NCBI GenBank assembly: GCA_937974415.1
Contig: CALJXB010000144.1
Location: 1-5,323, forward strand
Reading direction: 5' to 3'
DNA: 5,323 nt
DNA from: an uncultured Kiloniellales bacterium
GTDB lineage: Bacteria > Pseudomonadota > Alphaproteobacteria > Kiloniellales > JAKSDN01
Shown here: one piece after another, positions 1 to 5,323 of the stretch
How the letters are laid out: each line of letters starts with the position of its first letter
How positions within the stretch are numbered: the stretch's first letter is position 1
Position numbers and translations under genes: made by a program
The notes under the pieces: generated by a model
What the model saw: the letters and a program-made list of their open reading frames with translations, nothing else
Database searches by the model: none
Told to the model about the DNA's origin: nothing

Positions 1-380
1 ATCGGATGTTGCGGGCCCGCTTCGACCCAGTCGTCCAGATTGGTGCGAAACCGAAGGACTTGGCCGTCTCCCGCGCCTTCGGGCCGGCATTCGACCGCCG
101 TGAAGGGGGCGTCGTCGACCAGGATCCGCCCGCGTTCGGCAGGCGTGATCAGCCAAAAGTCGCCCGAGTCGTCGCGCTTGAGGACGCCCGCGAACAGCTT
201 GACCAGCGCCTTGCGTGCAATCGGCGAGCCCCTGTAGAACCAGGTGCCGTCGCGGGCGATGCGAATATCGAAATCGCCACAGGAGACTAGCGGGCTCGCG
301 CCGGCTCCCGACGGTTCAGATGCCCGTGAGGGTGAAATCTTCTGCTGGCAAGCGCCAAGTCCCGATGTATCCTTGGTCAA
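1..380 (-). CDS. DUF1285 domain protein (partial, C-terminus outside the window)
   Basis: This minus-strand reading frame has no stop from the window edge up to a TTG at 380-378, giving 126 codons of a family that usually has about 180-200 residues. It matches the DUF1285 family (PF06938) as I recall it: a Cys-Gly-Asp-Phe-Asp-Ile-Arg-Ile segment from about residue 34, then GTWFYRGSPIARKALVKLF (45-63), a WLITPAERGRILVDDAPF stretch (76-93), and RFRTNLDDWVEAGP (110-123). The first 33 residues are polar and low in complexity, and there is no membrane segment. The function is unknown; the protein is probably cytosolic. The start is uncertain: no ATG exists in frame, and an alternative in-frame TTG at 421-419 would add 14 residues. 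It is divergent from the MoxR operon, next to which DUF1285 genes often sit in alphaproteobacteria. Family assignment is firm; the start is not. Confidence 0.9.
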   Translation of the reverse strand, partial: MTKDTSGLGACQQKISPSRASEPSGAGASPLVSCGDFDIRIARDGTWFYRGSPIARKALVKLFAGVLKRDDSGDFWLITPAERGRILVDDAPFTAVECRPEGAGDGQVLRFRTNLDDWVEAGPQHP

Positions 381-388
381 AGCCCGTT

Positions 389-418
389 TTGTCCTATGTA
401 AACGGTATCGGATAAAAT
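389..418 (+). promoter_or_regulatory. candidate sigma70-like promoter for the MoxR operon
   Basis: The divergent intergenic gap is clearly richer in A+T than its surroundings. It holds TTGTCC (389-394, 4 of 6 matches to the -35 consensus) and TAAAAT (413-418, 5 of 6 matches to the -10 consensus), separated by 18 bases. Transcription would start near 424-426 and leave a leader of only about 15 bases before the GTG at 440. This is a visual consensus match only. On the minus strand, a TTGATT at 421-416 could serve as a -35 element for the DUF1285 gene, but its -10 partner is weak. Confidence 0.3.
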
Positions 419-426
419 CAAGATAC
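405..426. promoter_or_regulatory. inverted repeat in the divergent promoter region (possible operator)
   Basis: GTATC at 405-409 is mirrored by GATAC at 422-426, with a 12-base spacer that holds the candidate -10 hexamer. After one mismatch (404/427) a further pair (403/428) extends the symmetry. A tighter symmetry, TATC-G-GATA (406-414), lies inside the left half. Symmetry over the -10 of a divergent promoter is where a repressor could act on both genes. Arms of 4-5 bases are short enough to occur by chance, so this is only a candidate. Confidence 0.2.
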
Positions 427-430
427 GGAG
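425..430 (+). promoter_or_regulatory. ribosome binding site that favours the GTG start of the MoxR gene
   Basis: ACGGAG with a GGAG core (427-430) is the only purine-rich Shine-Dalgarno match here. It lies 9 bases before the GTG at 440 but only 3 bases before the in-frame TTG at 434, which is too close for normal initiation. It therefore supports GTG 440. Confidence 0.55.
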
Positions 431-439
431 ACCTTGCGC

Positions 440-1480
440 GTGACTGCTGGCCCCCCCACTGCCGTCGACGAGACCACAGGCCAAATGCCCGGCCAATCCC
501 CCGGCCAGGCCATGATAGGCGAGATCGAGGCCCTTGGCGATCAACTGCGCCGGGTGCGCGAAAGCATCGGCCGGGTCATTTTCGGCCAGCAGGAGGTGGT
601 CGAGCAAACCCTTATCACCCTGCTGGCCGGCGGACATGCCCTGGTGATCGGCGTGCCGGGCCTCGCCAAGACCCGCTTGGTCGAGACTCTCGGCACGGTC
701 TTCGGCCTGGAGGACAAGCGGGTGCAGTGCACGCCCGACCTCATGCCGGCCGACATCATCGGCTCCGAGGTGCTGGAGGACCACGAGGACGGACGACGCT
801 CGTTCCGCTTCATTCCCGGCCCGGTGTTCTGCCAGGTTTTGATGGCGGACGAAATCAACCGGGCCAGCCCGCGGACTCAGTCCGCCCTGCTGCAAGCCAT
901 GCAGGAGCACCGTGTGACGGTGGCAGGACAAACCCATGATCTGCCCCGCCCGTTCCACGTGCTGGCGACCCAGAACCCGCTGGAGCAGGAAGGCACCTAC
1001 CCCTTGCCCGAGGCCCAGCTCGATCGCTTTCTCTTGGAAATCGACATCGGCTATCCGGAGCTCGAAGCCGAGCGCCAGATGCTGCTGGCCACCACCGGCA
1101 GCGAGACGAGCGAGGCCGAGCCGGTGATGAACGCCGAACAGCTGATGCACGCGCAGCGCTTGGTGCGCCGAGTGCCGGTCGGCGACGGCGTGGTCCAGAC
1201 GATCCTCGATCTGGTTCGCAAAGGCCGTCCCGACAGCACGGACCTGCCGGATATCGAGCAGCAAGTCGCCTGGGGTCCCGGCCCGCGCGCAACCCAGGCC
1301 CTCATGCTGGCGGTCCGCGCCCGTGCCCTGCTGGGCGGCCGCTACGCGCCCTCGGTCGACGACGTGGTGGCGCTCGCCGGTCCGGTCCTGCGCCACCGCA
1401 TGGCGATCAATTTCGGCGCCCGGGCGGACGGCGTCACCATCGACGACGTCATCGAGCGCCTGGCGGCGCCGTTCCGCTAG
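440..1480 (+). CDS. MoxR-family AAA+ ATPase
   Basis: Cytosolic AAA+ ATPase of the MoxR group (AAA_3 core plus AAA_lid_2), 346 residues from GTG 440, close to the usual 310-340. MoxR proteins use ATP to remodel or activate partner proteins, typically von Willebrand-type proteins encoded next door. Visible motifs are Walker A GVPGLAKT (71-78), Walker B VLMADE (133-138), sensor-1 Asn in ATQNP (177-180), a candidate arginine finger in LDRF (194-198), and sensor 2 around GPRAT (281-285). The C-terminal lid ends with SVDDVVALAGPVLRHRM (305-321). The first 25 residues are a Gly/Pro/Thr-rich tail, so later starts (ATG 485 or 512) cannot be excluded; GTG 440 is chosen for its ribosome binding site. 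It is the first gene of the plus-strand operon, 25 bases before the DUF58 gene. All key residues are present, so it should be active. Client unknown. Confidence 0.96.
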   Translation: MTAGPPTAVDETTGQMPGQSPGQAMIGEIEALGDQLRRVRESIGRVIFGQQEVVEQTLITLLAGGHALVIGVPGLAKTRLVETLGTVFGLEDKRVQCTPDLMPADIIGSEVLEDHEDGRRSFRFIPGPVFCQVLMADEINRASPRTQSALLQAMQEHRVTVAGQTHDLPRPFHVLATQNPLEQEGTYPLPEAQLDRFLLEIDIGYPELEAERQMLLATTGSETSEAEPVMNAEQLMHAQRLVRRVPVGDGVVQTILDLVRKGRPDSTDLPDIEQQVAWGPGPRATQALMLAVRARALLGGRYAPSVDDVVALAGPVLRHRMAINFGARADGVTIDDVIERLAAPFR

Positions 1481-1490
1481 GATCCGCTGG

Positions 1491-1496
1491 AAGGAG
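1491..1496 (+). promoter_or_regulatory. ribosome binding site that sets the TTG start of the DUF58 gene
   Basis: AAGGAG lies in the 25-base gap after the MoxR stop, 9 bases before TTG 1506. It is a near-perfect Shine-Dalgarno with good spacing. The gene has no ATG near its N-terminus (the next in-frame ATG is at 1749, inside the conserved domain), so this site decides for the TTG. Confidence 0.75.
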
Positions 1497-1505
1497 ACGC
1501 CGGCC

Positions 1506-2525
1506 TTGAGCCCAGTCCAGGGTGCCCACAACCTGCGCCAGCGCGCCGAGCAACTGGCGGCGACCCTGCCGCCGCTGCTGGTCGCAGCCGAGCGGGTCGC
1601 CGCGACCGTGGTGCAAGGCGTTCACGGCCGGCGCCGGGTGGGCCAGGGCGAGACCTTCTGGCAGTTCCGCCACTACGAGGTGGGCGACCCGCCGCAAACC
1701 ATAGACTGGCGGCAATCCGCCAAGACGGATCACATCTTTACCCGCCAGATGGAATGGGAGGCGGCCCAGTCGGCGTGGATCTGGCGCGACACCTCGCCGT
1801 CCATGGACTGGCGCTCCCACGAAGCGCTGCCGACCAAGCGCCAGCGCGCCGACCTTCTCAGTCTGGCCCTGGCGGCCCTCTTGGTGCGCGGCGGCGAGCG
1901 GGTCAGCCTGTTGGGCAGCAGCCTGAGGCCGGCCTCCGGCCGCGGCGCCTTGACCAGGCTCGCCAACGCCGTCGCCCTCGGCGATTCGGGTGAAGCGGCT
2001 GCACGCTCGGCGCGCGCGCGCCCGGCTGGAGACTCCGGAGACTCCGGAGACACCGGAGACTCCGTCGGTGGGGGGAGCGCCGAAGACGGCGGCGAAAACC
2101 TTGTCGGCGGTCCGGCGCCTCACCCACTCGACCTGCCGCCGGTCCTGCCGTTGCCGCGGCACGGCCAGCTCGTGCTGATCGGCGATTTCCTGGCGCCGCT
2201 CGAAGCGATCGACGCCGTGGTCGGCGAATACGCCGAGCGCGGCCTCAAGGGGCACATCCTGCAGCTGCTCGATCCGGCCGAGGTGGACTTGCCGTTCAAG
2301 GGCAGAGTGCGCTTCGAAGGTCTGGAGGACGAGCGGTCCTGGCTGCTGTCCCGGGTCGAGCCGGTACGCGCCGACTATCGGGCCCGCCTCAGGGCCCAAG
2401 AGGAAGGCTTGAAGGACGTGACCAGAAACGTCGGCTGGAGCTTCTCCCTCGAGTGCACCGACCGGCCGCCCCAGAACGCCCTGCTGACGCTCTACGGCGC
2501 CCTGTCCGAGCCGCGGAGGCGCTAG
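1506..2525 (+). CDS. DUF58 domain protein (MoxR partner with von Willebrand-like fold)
   Basis: DUF58 (PF01882) protein of 339 residues, somewhat longer than the roughly 300 usual in alphaproteobacteria. The signature is clear: FRHYEVGDPPQTIDWRQSAK (54-73), then a MIDAS-like motif RDTSPSMDW (94-102), where D95, S97 and S99 form DxSxS, the metal-binding motif of von Willebrand A domains. A later core strand is GQLVLIGDF (220-228). No membrane helix or signal peptide is visible, so it should be cytosolic and is the likely partner of the upstream ATPase. Between the early and late core strands (about 160-215) lies a Gly/Asp/Ser/Pro-rich insert with four GDS/GDT triplets, which probably explains the extra length. 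The start is TTG with a strong ribosome binding site. The stop is followed after 6 bases by the next gene, in the same frame. The biochemical role is unproven; a bridge between ATPase and membrane protein is inferred. Confidence 0.94.
   Translation: MSPVQGAHNLRQRAEQLAATLPPLLVAAERVAATVVQGVHGRRRVGQGETFWQFRHYEVGDPPQTIDWRQSAKTDHIFTRQMEWEAAQSAWIWRDTSPSMDWRSHEALPTKRQRADLLSLALAALLVRGGERVSLLGSSLRPASGRGALTRLANAVALGDSGEAAARSARARPAGDSGDSGDTGDSVGGGSAEDGGENLVGGPAPHPLDLPPVLPLPRHGQLVLIGDFLAPLEAIDAVVGEYAERGLKGHILQLLDPAEVDLPFKGRVRFEGLEDERSWLLSRVEPVRADYRARLRAQEEGLKDVTRNVGWSFSLECTDRPPQNALLTLYGALSEPRRR
2028..2063 (+). repeat. 9-bp tandem repeat (four units) inside the DUF58 gene
   Basis: Four consecutive copies of GGAGACTCC occur here, the third with one change (GGAGACACC). 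Read in frame they encode Gly-Asp-Ser three times and Gly-Asp-Thr once, residues 175-186. The unit is a multiple of three, so gain or loss of copies would not shift the frame. Adjacent units create the self-complementary CTCCGGAG. The repeat lies in the low-complexity insert, not in the folded core. Confidence 0.9.
2515..2519 (+). promoter_or_regulatory. ribosome binding site of the DUF4159 gene, inside the DUF58 coding end
   Basis: GGAGG within the last codons of the DUF58 gene lies 12 bases before ATG 2532. The spacing is a little long, but it is the only good Shine-Dalgarno match. Its position suggests translational coupling between the two genes. Confidence 0.5.
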
Positions 2526-2531
2526 CCGGTC

Positions 2532-5323
2532 ATGCTGCAGCTCGGGCCCCTTGCCTTCGCACAACCCTTCCTCCTTTTGGCCCTGGTCGTGCTGCCGGTG
2601 CTGTGGTGGTTGCTGCGGGTGACTCCGCCGGCGCCGCGCCGCCTGTCTTTCCCGGCAATCCGCTTGCTGCTGGGGCTGATACCGCCGGAGGAGACCCCGG
2701 CGCGCACGCCGTGGTGGCTGTTGGCCCTGCGTCTGGCGGCTGCGGCTTGCGTGATCCTCGGGCTGGCCCAGCCGCTGCTGAACCCCTCGGCCAGCTTGAC
2801 CGGCAGCGGCCCCTTGCTGTTGGTCGTCGATGACGGCTGGGCCGCGGCGCGCAACTGGGCGTCCCGCCAGGCCCTGCTCGGGTCTCTGCTGTCCCAGGCC
2901 GAGCGGCAGAAGCGCTCGGTCATGCTGCTGAGTTCGGCGGCCAAGCCACTCGATCAAGGCGAGGCTTCGGAAGGTTTGCTGACACCCCAGGACGCGCGCC
3001 GCCAGGCCCAGGGCCTCACGCCCAAGCCCTGGCCGGTCGATCGTCAGGCCGTGATCGAGCGAATTGCGGGGCTGGATCTGGAAGGCTCCGCCCATGTGGT
3101 GTGGCTGTCCGACGGGCTGGACGGCGGCCATGCCCGCGACCTGGCGGAACGATTGCAGGTTCGCGGGCGCCTGGATGTGGTGCGCGACGCGGACAGCGAC
3201 CTGCCGCGCTTGCTACTGCCGCCGGAGCACGAGACGGCGTCGCTGGCGGTTCGCGTGCGCCGGGCGACCGACGGTGCCGAAGACCAGGCAACCGTGATCG
3301 CCAGCGGCGACGACGGACGGCTGATCGCCCGCGTGCCCGTCACCTTCGCCAAGGGCGAGACCGAGGCCGCCGCGGTGATCGACGTGCCGGTGGAGCTGCG
3401 CAACCGCATCGCCCGCCTGCACATCGAAGGCGAAACCCAGGCCGGCGCCGTGATCTTGCTCGACGAGCGTTGGCGTCGCCGGCCGGTCGGCCTGATCGAT
3501 ACCACGGCCGCCGATCAGGCGCAGCCCCTGTTGAGCCAGCTCTATTATCTGAAGCGCGCGCTCACCCCCTACACCGAGCTGCGCGAAGGCTCGGTCGAAG
3601 ACCTACTCCAGCGCAAGCTCGCGGTTATCGTGCAGGTCGACTCTGGGCCGGTCAGCGTCTTCCGCGCAAAGAAGCTCGCCAGCTGGGTCGAGAATGGCGG
3701 GCTTTTGCTGCGCTTCGCCGGGCCGCTACTCGCCGAGGCCGGCGGCGACCCCTTGCTGCCTATCGCTCTGCGCGGCGGCGGGCGCATCATGGGCGGCGTC
3801 ATGACCTGGGACCGCCCGGCGCGTTTGGCGCCGTTCCCGGCGCACAGCCCCTTCGCCGAGCTGGCCGTCAACCAGGATGTCGTGATCGCCCGCCAGGTTC
3901 TGGCCGAGCCGACCCTGGAGCTGCCGGAAAAGACCTGGGCGCAACTGGCCGACGGCACGCCCTTGGTGACGGCCGAGCGGCGCGGCAAGGGCTGGACCGT
4001 GCTGGTTCACACGACTGCCAACAACGACTGGTCGAACCTGCCCCTGTCCGGCCTGTACGTCGACATGCTGAGGCGCCTCGTGGCCTTGAGCCAGGGCGTT
4101 GCGGTTGAAGGCGAGGGCGAGGAGCCACTGGCGCCGCTGGCGACCCTGGACGGCTTCGGCCAGCTGCGGGCACCGCCGGCCACTGTCCTGGCGCTCGACC
4201 GGGAGACCTTGCAGGACGGGCGCATCGGCCCGAGCCATCCGCCCGGCTACTACGGCCGCGACAGCGACCGGCGGGCCCTCAATCTTGTCGCCAGCCGGCC
4301 GTCGCTGAAGCCGATCGGCGACTTGCCGTCTGGCGTTGAGCTCAGCGTCTACAGCCGCAGCGGCGAGACCGAGCTCATGCCCTGGCTTTTGACTGCCGCC
4401 CTGATTTTGCTGCTGGCGGACTTCGTCGTTTCCCTTTGGCTGCGCGGCTTGCTCCATGGCGCCGTACCGGGAGAGCGTCTGCACCTGGGAGCCGGGCAGA
4501 CCCTAAGCAGCCTGGTGCTTCTCGCCGGACTCTCGGTCACGCTTATGGCTGGTGCGCCGGCTGCGCTTGCCCAACAGGTCGTGGGCGGCGAGGCCGTGAG
4601 CGGCGATGACGACTTCGCCCTCCAGGCGACCCTGGAGACGCGCTTCGCCTACGTGGAGACCGGAATCGCCTCGGTCGATGCCGTCAGCCGGGCCGGGCTG
4701 ATCGGCCTGACCCGGGTTCTCAGCCGCCGCACCTCGGTCGAGCCCGGCGCGCCCCTGGGCGTCGATCCAAGCCGGGACGAGTTGTCGTTCTTTCCGCTGA
4801 TCTACTGGCCGGTGGTGCCGGAAGCCGCCGAACTCAGCGATGCGGCGAAGAAACGGGTCAACGACTTCCTGGCGCACGGCGGCACTATCCTGTTCGACCT
4901 GCGCGAAGCCGCGGCCGGCACCATGATCCTCGGCCGGGCGAGCCGGGGCAGCGAGGCCCTGATGCGACTGAGCGACGGCCTCGACATTCCGCCTCTGGCC
5001 CCGGTTCCGCCGGATCACGTGCTGACCAAGTCGTTCTATCTGATGCAGGATTTCCCGGGGCGCTACGCCGGCGGCACCCTCTGGGTTGGTGCCACCGAAG
5101 GCCGGGTCAACGATGGCGTGGCCTCGGTGCTGGTCGGGTCCAACGACTGGGCGAGCGCCTGGGCGGTCGACACCAACGGCCGGCCGCATTATGCCGTGGT
5201 GCCGGGCGGCGAACGCCAGCGCGAACTGGCGTATCGTGCTGGCGTCAACCTGGTCATGTACGCGCTGACCGGCAACTACAAGGCCGACCAGGTGCACGTG
5301 CCCTTCATCCTGGAGCGCTTGGG
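2532..5323 (+). CDS. BatA-type membrane protein with C-terminal DUF4159 domain (3' end outside the window)
   Basis: Reads without a stop from ATG 2532 to the edge: 930 codons plus two bases. An in-frame TAG 6 bases upstream fixes the earliest start. N-terminus (1-85) is the BatA/TIGR02226 module: helix about 8-28, basic loop with SFPAIRLL, helix about 60-83. It leads into a von Willebrand-like segment starting LLLVVDDGWAA (96-106), whose MIDAS serines are missing. WVENGGLLLRFAGPLLAEAGG (385-405) resembles the glutamine-amidotransferase-like folds of this family. Helices follow at about 617-637 and 657-678. DUF4159 (PF13709) runs from about 694, with LSFFPLIYWP (751-760), FLAHGGTILFDLREA (779-793) and a final VHVPFILERLG (921-931), which looks like the family's terminus. 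Arginines cluster in the 29-44 and 636-649 loops, placing both large domains in the periplasm. Last visible gene of the operon; probable membrane effector. Function unknown. Confidence 0.93.
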   Translation, partial: MLQLGPLAFAQPFLLLALVVLPVLWWLLRVTPPAPRRLSFPAIRLLLGLIPPEETPARTPWWLLALRLAAAACVILGLAQPLLNPSASLTGSGPLLLVVDDGWAAARNWASRQALLGSLLSQAERQKRSVMLLSSAAKPLDQGEASEGLLTPQDARRQAQGLTPKPWPVDRQAVIERIAGLDLEGSAHVVWLSDGLDGGHARDLAERLQVRGRLDVVRDADSDLPRLLLPPEHETASLAVRVRRATDGAEDQATVIASGDDGRLIARVPVTFAKGETEAAAVIDVPVELRNRIARLHIEGETQAGAVILLDERWRRRPVGLIDTTAADQAQPLLSQLYYLKRALTPYTELREGSVEDLLQRKLAVIVQVDSGPVSVFRAKKLASWVENGGLLLRFAGPLLAEAGGDPLLPIALRGGGRIMGGVMTWDRPARLAPFPAHSPFAELAVNQDVVIARQVLAEPTLELPEKTWAQLADGTPLVTAERRGKGWTVLVHTTANNDWSNLPLSGLYVDMLRRLVALSQGVAVEGEGEEPLAPLATLDGFGQLRAPPATVLALDRETLQDGRIGPSHPPGYYGRDSDRRALNLVASRPSLKPIGDLPSGVELSVYSRSGETELMPWLLTAALILLLADFVVSLWLRGLLHGAVPGERLHLGAGQTLSSLVLLAGLSVTLMAGAPAALAQQVVGGEAVSGDDDFALQATLETRFAYVETGIASVDAVSRAGLIGLTRVLSRRTSVEPGAPLGVDPSRDELSFFPLIYWPVVPEAAELSDAAKKRVNDFLAHGGTILFDLREAAAGTMILGRASRGSEALMRLSDGLDIPPLAPVPPDHVLTKSFYLMQDFPGRYAGGTLWVGATEGRVNDGVASVLVGSNDWASAWAVDTNGRPHYAVVPGGERQRELAYRAGVNLVMYALTGNYKADQVHVPFILERL

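Noticed and set aside
6..290. 94-residue plus-strand open frame at the left edge
   Set aside because: Antisense of the DUF1285 gene, whose minus-strand frame gives a clear family match.
1481..1505. Terminator or promoter between the MoxR and DUF58 genes
   Set aside because: The 25-base gap holds only a strong ribosome binding site; there is no stem followed by a T run and no promoter-like hexamers.
377..1531. 384-residue minus-strand open frame opposite the MoxR gene
   Set aside because: Shadow of the high-G+C codon pattern on the opposite strand: His/Gln/Ala/Gly-rich, no recognisable domain, and fully covered by a gene with all AAA+ motifs.
2028..2063. Tandem repeat as a CRISPR array or mobile-element footprint
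   Set aside because: Units are 9 bp with no spacers, are in frame and encode a linker; no target-site duplication or transposase is nearby.
1449..3131. 560-residue minus-strand open frame opposite the DUF58 gene and the start of the DUF4159 gene
   Set aside because: Extremely Gln/Arg/Gly-rich, no family resemblance, and spans two genes with clear domain signatures on the plus strand.
3101..4108. 335-residue plus-strand open frame inside the DUF4159 gene
   Set aside because: Arg/Ala/Gly-rich out-of-frame translation. The true frame runs unbroken through the region with membrane helices and family motifs.
3726..5297. Minus-strand open frames of 252 and 264 residues (3726-4484 and 4503-5297)
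   Set aside because: Both lie opposite the DUF4159 coding sequence, have shadow-type composition and no motif or credible ribosome binding site.

Overview
The window is about two-thirds G+C and densely coded, with non-ATG starts predicted for three of its four genes. Protein sequence and gene order suggest an alphaproteobacterium, probably of the Rhodospirillales type. That placement comes from recalled family resemblance, not from a search.

Layout. A DUF1285 gene lies on the minus strand at the left edge (1-380), with its C-terminus outside the window. A short, comparatively A+T-rich divergent intergenic region follows (about 381-439). Three tightly packed plus-strand genes fill the rest: a MoxR-family AAA+ ATPase (440-1480), a DUF58 protein (1506-2525), and a large four-helix membrane protein with a BatA-type N-terminus and a C-terminal DUF4159 domain (2532 to beyond 5323). 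The third gene stays open to the window edge. Its last visible residues look like the very end of the family, so only a few codons are probably missing.

How the genes work together. MoxR ATPase + DUF58 + BatA/von Willebrand-type membrane protein is a widespread co-inherited module, thought to be a chaperone or metal-dependent assembly system acting on envelope or periplasmic proteins. Here the ATPase has all its AAA+ motifs. The cytosolic DUF58 protein keeps a MIDAS-like DxSxS motif. The membrane protein has lost the MIDAS serines and, by charge distribution, puts both large domains in the periplasm. The natural reading is a cytosolic ATPase/adaptor pair coupled to a periplasmic effector. The client is unknown.

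I see no tRNA, rRNA, CRISPR array, insertion sequence or phage gene, and no stretch over 300 bases without a gene. This is a conserved housekeeping-type locus of poorly known function, not a new system. The points most worth following up are the membrane protein's topology and possible internal signal-peptidase site, its degenerate MIDAS, an in-frame 9-bp tandem repeat in the DUF58 gene, and the operator-like symmetry in the divergent promoter region.
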